From Alicyclobacillus acidiphilus NBRC 100859 (lineage in GTDB: Bacteria; Bacillota; Bacilli; Alicyclobacillales; Alicyclobacillaceae), in contig NZ_BCQI01000002.1 of NCBI RefSeq assembly GCF_001544355.1, positions 98,403-162,402 of the forward strand: a stretch of DNA of 64,000 nucleotides. The letters are read 5' to 3'. This document shows, piece after piece, positions 44,293-52,665 of this stretch. How positions within the stretch are numbered: the stretch's first letter is position 1; each line of letters opens with the position of its first letter. A program made the position numbers and the translations under genes. The notes under the pieces are model-generated. The model was not told where the DNA came from, made no database searches, and saw nothing but the letters and a program-made list of their open reading frames with translations.

Positions 44293-45318
44293 ATGAGTCG
44301 ACTAGGTCGAGCAACTTGGGATTTTCAATCGACGCCGGTGTATGTCGAAGGATACGGAACGGTCGCCGGCCAGTTGGAAGGCAAAGGACCTCTCGGAGCC
44401 GATTTTGACCTGGTTCTCGAAAACGACCGGATCGACGATGACACCTGGGAACACTCCGAGCAACGCATGTTCGCCAAAGCCGTTCAACTGGCGATGACGA
44501 CGGCGAACGTGACTGCGGAACAAATCGACGTACTCGTCGGCGCCGACCTGAATGCGCAATTGACCGCCTTTTACTTGGGGACGCGGGCGTTCGCCCGTCC
44601 GTCGCTCGGCGTGTACAGCGCCTGCGCGTCCATCTGTGAGAGCCTCGCTGTCGCAGGTCTGTTGGTGCATACGGGGCATGTGGATCGCGCCGTTGCCGGC
44701 ACATCGAGCCACACGAGTACAGCGGAACGTCAATTTCGCTATCCGACCGAGTACGGCGCGCAGAAACCGCCGACGGCGCAGCGGACGGTTACCGGCAGCG
44801 GCGCGGTGGTGTTGGGGACGAGCGTCCATCCCATTCAGGTAACGCACGCGACGGTGGGAACCGTGGTGGACTACGGCATCGCATCCCCGTGGGAAATGGG
44901 CGCCGCCATGGCTCCAGCCGCATGCGATACGATTCTTCAACACCTGTCTGACACAGGACGATCCGTCAAGGACTACGACCTGATTGCCACCGGCGATTTG
45001 GGACACGTCGGCTTGAAGCTGTTGAAGGAATTGCTCGCTGAAAAAGGCGTCCCGCAACCAGAACTGCGCACCTTCGTCGATTGCGGCGCCATGATTTACG
45101 ATCCAAATCAGCCGGAAGTGTTTTCAGGCGGCAGCGGCGGCGCGTGCTGCAGCATTGTGACGTTTTCGCACCTGTTTCGCAAATTGTTGAACGGAGAATG
45201 CCGCAGAATTTTGGTCAGCGCCACCGGCGCTCTCCTATCGACCGTCAGCGTTCAGCAAAAGGACAGCATTCCGAGTGTCTCCCACGCAATCGCATTCGAA
45301 CGAAAGGACGTGCAGTGA
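44293..45318 (+). CDS. spoVAD: Stage V sporulation protein AD
   Basis: A 341-residue soluble SpoVA protein with a thiolase-like fold that binds dipicolinic acid. SLGVYSACASICESLAVAG and SGGSGGACCSIVTFSHLF are typical. ATG 44293 follows AGGGAGGAGCGGGC. Its stop overlaps spoVAEB by one base. Confidence 0.96.
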   Translation: MSRLGRATWDFQSTPVYVEGYGTVAGQLEGKGPLGADFDLVLENDRIDDDTWEHSEQRMFAKAVQLAMTTANVTAEQIDVLVGADLNAQLTAFYLGTRAFARPSLGVYSACASICESLAVAGLLVHTGHVDRAVAGTSSHTSTAERQFRYPTEYGAQKPPTAQRTVTGSGAVVLGTSVHPIQVTHATVGTVVDYGIASPWEMGAAMAPAACDTILQHLSDTGRSVKDYDLIATGDLGHVGLKLLKELLAEKGVPQPELRTFVDCGAMIYDPNQPEVFSGGSGGACCSIVTFSHLFRKLLNGECRRILVSATGALLSTVSVQQKDSIPSVSHAIAFERKDVQ

Positions 45319-45680
45319 TGGCAACGTGGACAACATTTGTCTGGGCTTTCCTGGTCGGCGGCGGGATATGCGCCATTGGCCAAGTCTTGATGGATTCGAC
45401 CAAGCTTACGCCAGGTCACATTATGTCGCTGCTCGTCGTCGCCGGGGCGGTACTCGGCGGGCTGGACCTGTACGATCCGCTGGTCAAGTTCGCTGGCGCG
45501 GGCGCGTCCGTTCCCATCACCAGCTTTGGCAACTCGCTTGTCCAAGGTGCGATTGCAGAGGCGCAGAGGGACGGGTGGATCGGCGTCTTGACCGGCATTT
45601 TTGAAGTGACGAGCGCGGGCATATCGTCCGCAATCGTCTTTGCCTTTCTTGCGGCGGCGCTCGCCAAACCGAAAGGGTGA
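45318..45680 (+). CDS. spoVAEB: Stage V sporulation protein AEB (membrane subunit)
   Basis: A 120-residue membrane protein with three to four helices (VWAFLVGGGICAIGQ, SLLVVAGAVLGGLDLYD and GISSAIVFAFLAAALA); GAGASVPITSFGNSLVQGA is the strongly conserved loop. It resembles SpoVAC in sequence (both have VGG-ICxIGQ and GAGxxVPxTxFxN), showing common descent. GAAAGGACGTGCAGTG precedes the ATG. Confidence 0.94.
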   Translation: MATWTTFVWAFLVGGGICAIGQVLMDSTKLTPGHIMSLLVVAGAVLGGLDLYDPLVKFAGAGASVPITSFGNSLVQGAIAEAQRDGWIGVLTGIFEVTSAGISSAIVFAFLAAALAKPKG

Positions 45681-45686
45681 TCCACC

Positions 45687-46307
45687 TTGCCAAAGCTTCA
45701 TGAATTGCATGGATCCGAGCCGGTGAAGGAACGCAAGCGCGTGATTGTCGTCACCGACGGAGATCACATGGCCCTTCGCGCGCTCAGGATGGCCGCACGC
45801 CGGACGGGATGCCGCGTCATCGCCAAGAGCGCCGGCAATCCCACGCCGCTGTCCGGTGTCGAACTTGTCCAGTGCATTCGGGACGCAGAGGGCGATCCGG
45901 TGATCGTCATGTTGGACGACAATGGAGATTCCAATCAAAGCGGCGGAGAAGAAGCTTTGAGCGTTTTGCTGCATCATCCGGATGTCGATGTGATCGCCGC
46001 TTTGGCGGTCGCGTCCAAAACGTCGAGCGTGGAAGGCGCGGCGGTGGATTTCAGCATCGATCGCTACGGCAACCGGATCGAACGGGCTGTCGACAAGGAC
46101 GGCTGCGAATCGAACAGCTACATCGTGGAGGGGGACACAGTGGATATCCTCCGTCGCCTCGACGTGCCCGTCGTGATCGGTATCGGCGACATCGGGAAGA
46201 TGCACGGGATGGACGCTCCCGAGCGGGGAGCCCCAGTCACGACGGCGGCCATCGAATGGGTCCTGCACCACGCGACACAAGCGCGTCAGTCCGCCCACAA
46301 CCGATAA
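45687..46307 (+). CDS. spoVAEA: Stage V sporulation protein AEA (soluble subunit)
   Basis: A 206-residue cytosolic SpoVAE-A protein. RKRVIVVTDGDHMALRA and VIVMLDDNGDSNQSGGEEAL are characteristic, and DIGKMHGMD is near the C-terminus. TTG 45687 has AAAGGGTGATCCACC upstream. It ends the spoVA group; SpoVAF was not seen. Confidence 0.93.
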   Translation: MPKLHELHGSEPVKERKRVIVVTDGDHMALRALRMAARRTGCRVIAKSAGNPTPLSGVELVQCIRDAEGDPVIVMLDDNGDSNQSGGEEALSVLLHHPDVDVIAALAVASKTSSVEGAAVDFSIDRYGNRIERAVDKDGCESNSYIVEGDTVDILRRLDVPVVIGIGDIGKMHGMDAPERGAPVTTAAIEWVLHHATQARQSAHNR

Positions 46308-46355
46308 TCGGCTTCAGCATAGGCTGAAGAGAGTATCGTAGGGAGGTGACGCTAA

Positions 46356-46493
46356 GTGCTGAGTATGTTGATGTTCCTGCCGCGATTGTTCCAATACTTT
46401 GGCATGTTTCAAAGCTTCATTGGGTTCGTTCGTCCCGTATTGCCTTTCCTCTCGCGCATGTGGAGTCGTACGCCGGCAAGAGCCGCCGCGTAA
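46356..46493 (+). CDS. Putative 45-residue amphipathic peptide downstream of spoVA
   Basis: GGGAGGTGACGCTAA is followed by GTG at 46356 and 45 codons to TAA. The peptide (MLSMLMFLPRLFQYFGMFQ and onward) is hydrophobic and aromatic with spaced arginines, ending RTPARAAA; it could lie on a membrane surface. I recognise no family. A hairpin (CTTCAGC 46312-46318 with GCTGAAG 46323-46329) lies just before it. The ribosome site is good, so it is probably expressed, perhaps with spoVA. Confidence 0.6.
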   Translation: MLSMLMFLPRLFQYFGMFQSFIGFVRPVLPFLSRMWSRTPARAAA

Positions 46494-46633
46494 ATTCCGC
46501 GCGGTTGTCTCATGGAGTATACTGAGAGAAAGAGATTGAATATGGGGAATGACGTGCCATATCGACGATATATGCTGGATCCGGAACAGTTCATGAAAGC
46601 ATCGAGGTTGTCCAAGAGGGACAGCTTCGCCAA

Positions 46634-47311
46634 ATGCGGTTCGGCAAACGGGGCGGTTGGCAAGGGGCAGTCGATCTGTCTCGGCCCGACCGACCGGTTT
46701 TTCCTTATCAACGAGCGTTTGCCGCGCTCGTTGAGGCGCATGGCGACATGCGGAAATTTTTGTCCGTCGGCGTCGGCACAGGGACAAGTATCCGTACAGT
46801 TCGGCGTTTGCAGCCAGGGGTCGTGGCGCACGGCATCGAGATCGACGAAGCCGTGTTGAACATCGCCATCGAGTACTTCGACGCACCGAGTCACCGCGAA
46901 GTGGATTACTGGATTGGCGACGGCATCGCGTTTTTGACATCGCGATTGATTGTCGGATACGACTGTGTGTTTCTGGACGCCTACATGCGCAACTCGATTT
47001 ACCAGAAGTCTTTGCAAGAAGACGTGGTCGACGCGCTGGCGGAAGCGCTCGTCGAAGACGGTGTCGCCGTCTACAACGTGATATCCGCACGCTATGAAGA
47101 ACCGTCGCTTCGCGCGTTTTTGGCCTCCGCGCGTCAGGTGTTTCGCACCATCCTCGATTGGCCTGTCGGCCTTCCGTTAACCAGCCAAAATCGGCTGCTT
47201 ATCGTGACCAATCGACCGAACTATGCCCAGTCGCTGCTTCGGCATCTCCGCGGCGCCTCCGTGATGGACTTCGAACGGCGCCTTTGGTCAATTCGCATTC
47301 GAGACCTCTGA
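46634..47311 (+). CDS. Spermidine synthase-like methyltransferase-fold protein, unusual 5' end
   Basis: From ATG 46634 the product has 225 residues with the spermidine/spermine synthase fold: RPVFPYQRAFAALVEAHG, the nucleotide loop FLSVGVGTGTSIRTV, GIEIDEAVLNIA and YDCVFLDAY. The same frame continues upstream to 46553 with family-like sequence (GTVHESIEVVQEGQLRQ) but contains no ATG, GTG or TTG before a stop at 46550. So the true start is an unusual codon, or an indel has broken the 5' end. Whether it makes polyamines is unknown. Confidence 0.8.
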   Translation: MRFGKRGGWQGAVDLSRPDRPVFPYQRAFAALVEAHGDMRKFLSVGVGTGTSIRTVRRLQPGVVAHGIEIDEAVLNIAIEYFDAPSHREVDYWIGDGIAFLTSRLIVGYDCVFLDAYMRNSIYQKSLQEDVVDALAEALVEDGVAVYNVISARYEEPSLRAFLASARQVFRTILDWPVGLPLTSQNRLLIVTNRPNYAQSLLRHLRGASVMDFERRLWSIRIRDL

Positions 47312-47318
47312 CCCCCCG

Positions 47319-47327
47319 TGTTATAAT
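47319..47327 (+). promoter_or_regulatory. Extended -10 promoter for the site-2 protease operon
   Basis: TGTTATAAT is a perfect TGn-TATAAT, 30 nt before the site-2 protease start. No clear -35. Confidence 0.5.
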
Positions 47328-47357
47328 GCGATCAACGCGAAGCCGGGAGGTTTGTCT

Positions 47358-47954
47358 TTGTTTTCCCAATGGTCGTCTCCACTGTTTATCCTTCAGATTC
47401 TGATTGTCCTGTTGAGCCTGGTGGTTCACGAATTCAGCCACGCCTTGGCAGCGGACTTGCAAGGGGACAAAACCGCCCGATACAACGGTCGTTTGACGCT
47501 GAATCCGCTCGCACACCTGGAACTCGTAGGACTGATTATGATTTTGTTCGCGCCCATCGGATGGGCCAGGCCTGTGCCAATCAATCCCAACAATTTTCGC
47601 AACCGCCGCGTTGGCTACGTGCTCACGGTGGCGGCCGGGCCCATATCGAATCTGGTGCTTGCTGTCATCGCGTTTTTTGTGTTGAGAACGTTTTATTTCG
47701 GCGCGGGAAACATTCTGTTAAGCGTGTTCAGCCTCCTTCTCGAGGTCAATATTTCGCTGTTCATCTTCAATCTCATCCCGATTCCTCCGCTTGACGGCTC
47801 GCGCATCCTGCGCGAATTTCTTCCGTACCGTCAAGCGGTGAGCTACAGTAAGCTCGACGCGTACGGTCCATTCATTTTGTTGTTTCTGTTCATCATTCCA
47901 CAGTTCAACGATCTGTTTCGAGCCCTGATCGATTGGGTTCTCACCTTGCTGTAG
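47358..47954 (+). CDS. Site-2 protease family (M50-like) membrane protein
   Basis: A 198-residue membrane metalloprotease of the short, PDZ-less group. VVHEFSHALAADLQGD has the HExxH site and NLIPIPPLDGSRIL the third ligand; about five helices span the membrane. TTG 47358 is seven bases after GGGAGG; the in-frame TTG at 47352 is only one base away. scpA follows after 24 nt, an arrangement seen in other Bacillota. Confidence 0.93.
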   Translation: MFSQWSSPLFILQILIVLLSLVVHEFSHALAADLQGDKTARYNGRLTLNPLAHLELVGLIMILFAPIGWARPVPINPNNFRNRRVGYVLTVAAGPISNLVLAVIAFFVLRTFYFGAGNILLSVFSLLLEVNISLFIFNLIPIPPLDGSRILREFLPYRQAVSYSKLDAYGPFILLFLFIIPQFNDLFRALIDWVLTLL

Positions 47955-47978
47955 AGTTCGATCCGGGAGGCATGCCTC

Positions 47979-48698
47979 GTGCCGTACGAAGTAAAACTCG
48001 CTCAGTTCGAAGGTCCGCTGGATCTTCTGCTGCACCTCATTCGCAAGAACGAAGTCGACATCTACGATATTCCGATTGCCATCATCACGGAGCAGTATAT
48101 GGACTACCTCCACGCCATGGAGGCTTGGTCGCTCGAGATCGCAAGCGAGTTCTTGGTCATGGCCGCGACGCTCCTGTCCATCAAATCCCGCATGTTGCTG
48201 CCCAGAACGCGCGTCGCGGAAGAAGAGGGCGAAGAAGATCCCCGCTTGCCGCTCGTGGAACAGCTGCTCGAATACGAACGATGCAAGTGGGCGGCGTCCC
48301 AGTTGTCCAACATGGCTTCAGCTCGGGCGGAAGTGTACTCGCGGTCCCCAATGGACTTGTCGCCGTACCGCAACAGGGACATCCCGGCGCTCGACGGGGT
48401 GACGATGTGGGATCTGGTCGACGCGTACCGCAAGTTGTACATGCGGCTTCCGGCCGCCGAACGCGTCGCGGAAATCCGCGGTCACGTCGAACGGGTGGAG
48501 GATGTGATGGTCGATCTCGTCGATAAAATCCGCCGTTACCGCAGAATCGAGTTCATGATGCTGTTTCAGTCCGTGCGGACTCGCCAGAGTCTCGTCACGG
48601 GTTTTCTCGCGGTATTGGAAATGATCAAAGACGGCACTATCGCCTGTGAACAATCCGAACCATTTGGACCACTTGAACTGATATGGATGGGTGATTAG
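47979..48698 (+). CDS. scpA: Segregation and condensation protein A
   Basis: A 239-residue kleisin that bridges SMC heads. The N-terminal VKLAQFEGPLDLLLHLIRKN and EFLVMAATLLSIKSRMLLP are conserved; the C-terminal winged helix region has FLAVLEMIKDG. GTG 47979 follows CGGGAGGCATGCCTC. scpB starts on the next base after the stop. Confidence 0.97.
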   Translation: MPYEVKLAQFEGPLDLLLHLIRKNEVDIYDIPIAIITEQYMDYLHAMEAWSLEIASEFLVMAATLLSIKSRMLLPRTRVAEEEGEEDPRLPLVEQLLEYERCKWAASQLSNMASARAEVYSRSPMDLSPYRNRDIPALDGVTMWDLVDAYRKLYMRLPAAERVAEIRGHVERVEDVMVDLVDKIRRYRRIEFMMLFQSVRTRQSLVTGFLAVLEMIKDGTIACEQSEPFGPLELIWMGD

Positions 48699-49259
48699 AT
48701 GGAGCTCTTGTCAGCACTGGAAGCGCTGCTGTTTGCGGTCGGCAGCGAGGGATTGGATACAAAGGAAATTGCGGCGATCTTTGATATCGCGCCTCCAGAG
48801 GCAGCGAGCCTCTGCCTTCAGCTTGCGGAGAAGCTGGACGAAAGAAGCGCAGGCATCGCGGTTCAGCAGGTGGCCGACACGTGGCAGTTGGTCACGCGTC
48901 CGGAGTACGCTCCGTATCTCAAGCGAATGGCGCAAAGTCCGATGCAGAGCACCTTATCCAACGCGGCGCTCGAGGTGTTGGCCATCGTCGCGTACAAGCA
49001 GCCGATCACGCGCGGCGAGATCGAGGACATTCGCGGCGTTCAGTCGGACAGAGCCTTGGCCACGCTCGTCCACCGGCAGCTGGTGGAAGAAAAGGGCCGG
49101 GCCGACGCGCCAGGGCGTCCGATCCTGTTCGGAACGACGGTGGATTTCCTTCGCCAGTTTGGTCTCAAATCGCTGCAAGAACTCCCGCCGTTGCCGGAAA
49201 ACATGGGCCATGATGACATCTCGCTGTTCCAATTGCCGACGGAACGAGCTCGCGATTAG
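48699..49259 (+). CDS. scpB: Segregation and condensation protein B
   Basis: A 186-residue partner of ScpA with two winged helices. LSALEALLFAVGSEGLD opens the protein and LEVLAIVAYKQPITRGEIE is the second conserved block. It works with SMC and ScpA in chromosome compaction. No gap separates it from scpA. Confidence 0.97.
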   Translation: MELLSALEALLFAVGSEGLDTKEIAAIFDIAPPEAASLCLQLAEKLDERSAGIAVQQVADTWQLVTRPEYAPYLKRMAQSPMQSTLSNAALEVLAIVAYKQPITRGEIEDIRGVQSDRALATLVHRQLVEEKGRADAPGRPILFGTTVDFLRQFGLKSLQELPPLPENMGHDDISLFQLPTERARD

Positions 49260-49291
49260 GGGCTTTCATCGACACGTATGACACATATTGG

Positions 49292-49321
49292 GTATATAAG
49301 GATCCCTCCATACACATAATG
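49292..49321 (+). promoter_or_regulatory. Possible forespore (sigma-F/sigma-G) promoter before DUF2953-ytfJ
   Basis: GTATA (49292-49296), an 18-nt spacer and CATAATG (49315-49321) resemble sigma-G elements (GnATR, CATnnTA). ytfJ is forespore-expressed in Bacillus, which agrees. Confidence 0.35.
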
Positions 49322-49349
49322 TCATCGATCGCAAAAAGGTGGCATGCGT

Positions 49350-49979
49350 ATGGTGTGGATCTTTCTGATTGCAGCGGCGGTCATCGCGCTCTTCGCCATC
49401 GTCTTGATGCTTCCGGTCGACATCCATGTCCAGTATGAGCGCGTTCGGGCGAATGACAAGGGGTCGGTTGAAATTCGAACGCTGCTTGGATTGGTTCGAC
49501 TGCGCCGGGAATTGACAGAGGTGACGGCTGGAATGAGTTCGGAAGGTCCGGCCGTACGGGCGGAAGCAGGACCACCGGGCAAGGAGAAGCAGGACGACGC
49601 GTTAACAACGAAGGAACTCCCTAAATTGACCGATCAGGTCCGGGAAATCTGGCAGTTCGCGAGAGCGTCGCTGGGGATTGCCCGGCGTACCTTGCGCTAT
49701 GTCCGCGTACGCGAACTGCGGGTCGAAGCGCACATTGGACTCACGGATTCCGTTTACACGGGCGTTTCGGTCGGACTGTTATACGCCATCCTCGAAACCG
49801 CATTCGGCTGGCTCAGTTATCGCTGCCACTTTGACGACAAACCCGATGTTCATATTCAACCTGTGTTCCATCAAAACGCGTTTCAGTTGCGCACCAAGAG
49901 CATACTGAGAATTCGGATGGGACACGCTATCTCTGCGGGTATCCGGCTACTCTTTGCCTGGAAAAGGAGGACATCATAA
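49350..49979 (+). CDS. DUF2953 family membrane protein
   Basis: A 209-residue protein with an N-terminal membrane helix (about 3-21) and a soluble domain, related to YtfI of Bacillus, which also precedes ytfJ. RTLLGLVRLRRELTEV and YVRVRELRVEAHIGLTD fit the family. The function is unknown. ATG 49350 is seven bases after AGGTGG; ATG 49344 is too near the site. The ytfJ start follows one base after its stop. Confidence 0.85.
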   Translation: MVWIFLIAAAVIALFAIVLMLPVDIHVQYERVRANDKGSVEIRTLLGLVRLRRELTEVTAGMSSEGPAVRAEAGPPGKEKQDDALTTKELPKLTDQVREIWQFARASLGIARRTLRYVRVRELRVEAHIGLTDSVYTGVSVGLLYAILETAFGWLSYRCHFDDKPDVHIQPVFHQNAFQLRTKSILRIRMGHAISAGIRLLFAWKRRTS

Positions 49980-49980
49980 C

Positions 49981-50421
49981 GTGGATCATCCAATCCAAGG
50001 TCTGATGCAGACCGCGATGGCGAATATTCGCGAAATGGTAGACGTCAATACAATCATTGGCGATCCGGTGGAGACGCCTGACGGTACAGTGATTCTCCCG
50101 GTCTCACGAGTTGGCTTTGGATTCGCGGCCGGCGGCAGTGAGTTCGAGGGCGGCTCGAGCGGGAAAGGAAACGACGACGGCTCCGGCGAACATCCGTTCG
50201 GAGGAGGCAGCGGCGGCGGCGTGTCGATCACGCCCATCGGCTTTCTCATTGTGCATGGCAACAACGTGCGCCTGTTGTCGACGGACAATCAGAATCAATT
50301 GTTTGATCGCCTCATCGACATGGCGCCGAGCGTCATGGAGCGCATTCAACAAATGTTGTCCGGCGGATCGTCCGGCGGTCAGCAAAATCGCAATCCACAA
50401 AATCAGCCGCCCGTGATGTAA
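49981..50421 (+). CDS. ytfJ: Sporulation protein YtfJ (GerW family)
   Basis: A 146-residue GerW-family protein. HPIQGLMQTAMANIREMVDVNTIIGDPV and VILPVSRVGFGFAAGG identify it (first shown in part only here); the middle is a Gly-rich loop and the C-terminus is Gly/Gln/Asn-rich. GerW proteins are needed for proper spore germination. GTG 49981 has AAAAGGAGGACATCATAAC upstream. Confidence 0.93.
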   Translation: MDHPIQGLMQTAMANIREMVDVNTIIGDPVETPDGTVILPVSRVGFGFAAGGSEFEGGSSGKGNDDGSGEHPFGGGSGGGVSITPIGFLIVHGNNVRLLSTDNQNQLFDRLIDMAPSVMERIQQMLSGGSSGGQQNRNPQNQPPVM

Positions 50422-50500
50422 CTCAGCGTGTGTTATCCCTGCCGCGACTGGCATACCTTGTACGGACAGGTCCTGTTTGTCCGATGGAGGTGTTCCAGTC

Positions 50501-51097
50501 GTGATCGATCTCATTTGGTTAATCCTCTTCCTAGCTGGCATCGTCACAGCGATGTTTACAGGTAACATGAGTCATGTCGCGAATGGCATTTTGAAAGGCG
50601 CAGAAAGCGGCGTTGAACTTTCGATTGGCCTGGTCAGCGTGATCGCGTTGTGGCTCGGGCTGATGAATATTGCGGAACGAGCCGGCGCCATCGCCTGGTT
50701 GTCGCGACTGCTGCGCCCTGTCGCTCGGTATCTGTTTCCGTCTGTACCAGAAGATCATCCGGCCATGGGGGCCATTCTCGCGAATATGAGCGCCAACCTT
50801 CTTGGCATTGGCAACGCCGCCACACCGCTCGGATTGAAGGCCATGAAAGAACTGCAAACCCTCAATCCGGACAAGGATACGGCGAGTGACGCCATGTGCA
50901 CCCTGCTGGCGGTGAACACCGCGAGCATCACGCTGATTCCGACCACCGTGATCGCGTTTCGCATGCAATATCACTCAGCGCATCCGACAGCCGTGGTGGG
51001 CACCACGCTGATCGCCTCCGCCATTGGGACGATGGTGGCCATCGTATTGGATCGGATGTACCGTTCGATCGACGCCCGCCGCAGGAGGCATGCCTGA
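50501..51097 (+). CDS. spmA: Spore maturation protein A
   Basis: A 198-residue membrane protein with nucleoside-recognition (Gate) domain features: GILKGAESGVELSIGLVSVIA and ANMSANLLGIGNAATPLGLKA are conserved blocks. SpmA with SpmB is needed for core dehydration of the spore. GTG 50501 is ten bases after GGAGG. It overlaps spmB by one base. dacB, its upstream partner in Bacillus, is absent. Confidence 0.94.
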   Translation: MIDLIWLILFLAGIVTAMFTGNMSHVANGILKGAESGVELSIGLVSVIALWLGLMNIAERAGAIAWLSRLLRPVARYLFPSVPEDHPAMGAILANMSANLLGIGNAATPLGLKAMKELQTLNPDKDTASDAMCTLLAVNTASITLIPTTVIAFRMQYHSAHPTAVVGTTLIASAIGTMVAIVLDRMYRSIDARRRRHA

Positions 51098-51642
51098 TGC
51101 AGGCGGTCCTTTCGAGTGCAAGCGAGTGGATTCTGCCGTTGCTCATTGGCACGATTCTGGTCTCGGGTTATATCCGGAAAGTACCGATTTACGAAGCGTT
51201 TGTGGAAGGTGCCAAAGGCGGATTTGGCACCTCCATCAGGCTCATTCCGCACTTGATCGCGATGGTCGTGGCAGTCAGCGTCTTCCGGACATCCGGCGCG
51301 ATGGATCTCCTGGTCAAACTGCTTACGCCCGCTTTGCGTTGGTTGCACATTCCGGCGGAAGTGGCGCCGATGGGACTCCTGAGACCAATCAGCGGGCAGG
51401 GCAGCCTCGCGTTTATGATTGACATATTCCAAAAACATGGCCCCGATTCGTGGCTCGGCATGTTGGCATCGACCATGCAGGCGTCGTCCGACACGACGCT
51501 GTACATTCTCACCGTTTACTTCGGGAGCGTGGGCATTACGCGTTTTCGGTATGCTCTGAAGGTCGGTCTGTTGAGCGATTTTGTCAGCGTTCTCGCTTCG
51601 GTCTTCGCCGTTTCGCTGCTATCTGGTATGATACACTTTTGA
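51097..51642 (+). CDS. spmB: Spore maturation protein B
   Basis: A 181-residue membrane protein paralogous to SpmA. VPIYEAFVEGAKGGFGTSIR and RPISGQGSLAFMIDIF are typical, and MQASSDTTLYILTVYFG lies late. It starts within the spmA stop codon. rluB follows. Confidence 0.95.
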   Translation: MQAVLSSASEWILPLLIGTILVSGYIRKVPIYEAFVEGAKGGFGTSIRLIPHLIAMVVAVSVFRTSGAMDLLVKLLTPALRWLHIPAEVAPMGLLRPISGQGSLAFMIDIFQKHGPDSWLGMLASTMQASSDTTLYILTVYFGSVGITRFRYALKVGLLSDFVSVLASVFAVSLLSGMIHF

Positions 51643-51674
51643 GATCAGTGAATGGACGCCTTCAAGAAGGCGTC
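51624..51674 (+). promoter_or_regulatory. Extended -10 promoter and leader hairpin of rluB
   Basis: TGGTATGAT (51624-51632) is an extended -10 inside the end of spmB. The leader then holds GACGCCTT pairing with AAGGCGTC (51655-51674) around CAAG, 13 nt before the rluB ribosome site. Confidence 0.45.
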
Positions 51675-51692
51675 TCGAGACGGGAGAAAATC

Positions 51693-52502
51693 ATGGAACG
51701 ACTTCAAAAAGTCCTAGCCCACGCGGGCGTTGCGTCGCGCCGCAAATGTGAACAGTTGATTGTGGAGGGCCACGTCACGGTCGACGGCCAGAAAGTTACA
51801 GAACTTGGATTTAAGGTCGATCCCGACTCGCAGGCGATCGCAGTGGACGGCAAACCTGTCAAACAGGAGAAGAAGGTCATCCTGCTCTTGAACAAGCCGA
51901 CCGCGTATGTCTCCACGGTCTCGGATCCAGAAGGGCGCCGAACGGTGATGTCGTTGCTTCCGACTGTCGCGGAGCGGTTATATCCGGTTGGCCGGCTGGA
52001 CTACGACACCAGTGGATTGCTGCTGTTTACCAACGATGGCACGTTGACGGAGCGCTTGCTGCACCCTTCGCGCAACATTGAAAAGGTGTATCGGGTGACC
52101 GTCGAAGGTACAGTGGACAAGGAAGCCCGGCGGCGGCTTGCGGAAGGCATTGAGTTGGAAGACGGAATGACCGCGCCCGCCATCGTCGAAGTGATGAAGC
52201 AGGGGCCGGAGTCCGTCGTCCAAATCGCCATTCATGAGGGTCGCAACCGCCAGGTGCGCAGAATGTTTGCGGCGCTTGATTTGCCAGTCAAACGTTTGAA
52301 GCGAATCGCCTTTGGTCCCATCGCGCTGGGCCACTTGAAGACGGGCGAGTGGCGTACGCTCGATCCCGCGGAGTGGAAAGCGTTGTATCGTTCCGTCGAA
52401 CTATCGCCGCCGCCGTACGCGACACCGACGTTTCCCAACCGCAAGGTGGAAAGACCTGCACGGACGTCCCGCTCCCCAAAAGGCAAGCGATCACGCCGGT
52501 GA
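51693..52502 (+). CDS. rluB: 23S rRNA pseudouridine synthase, RluB type
   Basis: A 269-residue protein with an N-terminal S4 domain (MERLQKVLAHAGVASRRK) and a pseudouridine synthase domain with the catalytic Asp in VGRLDYDTSGLLLFTNDG; EGRNRQVRRMF is the family's other signature. The tail of about 25 residues is basic and Pro/Ser-rich. Position after spmB agrees with Bacillus RluB (YpuL). ATG 51693 follows GACGGGAGAAAATC. Confidence 0.95.
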   Translation: MERLQKVLAHAGVASRRKCEQLIVEGHVTVDGQKVTELGFKVDPDSQAIAVDGKPVKQEKKVILLLNKPTAYVSTVSDPEGRRTVMSLLPTVAERLYPVGRLDYDTSGLLLFTNDGTLTERLLHPSRNIEKVYRVTVEGTVDKEARRRLAEGIELEDGMTAPAIVEVMKQGPESVVQIAIHEGRNRQVRRMFAALDLPVKRLKRIAFGPIALGHLKTGEWRTLDPAEWKALYRSVELSPPPYATPTFPNRKVERPARTSRSPKGKRSRR

Positions 52503-52543
52503 ATTCGCCGTCGCGGCCGGCCCGCGACGAATCCTCCATTGGG

Positions 52544-52572
52544 CGAAGCTGACAACGCTTCGCTCAGCTTCG
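52544..52572 (+). terminator. Hairpin after rluB
   Basis: CGAAGCTGA pairs with TCAGCTTCG around an 11-base loop. No T run follows, so termination strength is uncertain. Confidence 0.45.
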
Positions 52573-52606
52573 TCCGCTCCCGTTCGACAGTTCCCTTGGC
52601 AGTCTG

Positions 52607-52635
52607 TTGTTGTTCCTGATCCTCAGTTTTATAAT
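52607..52635 (+). promoter_or_regulatory. Sigma-A promoter of resDE
   Basis: TTGTTG (52607-52612), a 17-nt spacer and TATAAT (52630-52635) make a normal vegetative promoter 31 nt before resD. Confidence 0.65.
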
Positions 52636-52665
52636 GAATTCACACTGAAATACGGAGGTTCAGCC

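Noticed and set aside
46512..46859. 115-codon frame before the spermidine synthase-like gene
   Set aside because: It overlaps the conserved frame and its product lacks family features; only its first codons might matter if an indel is present.
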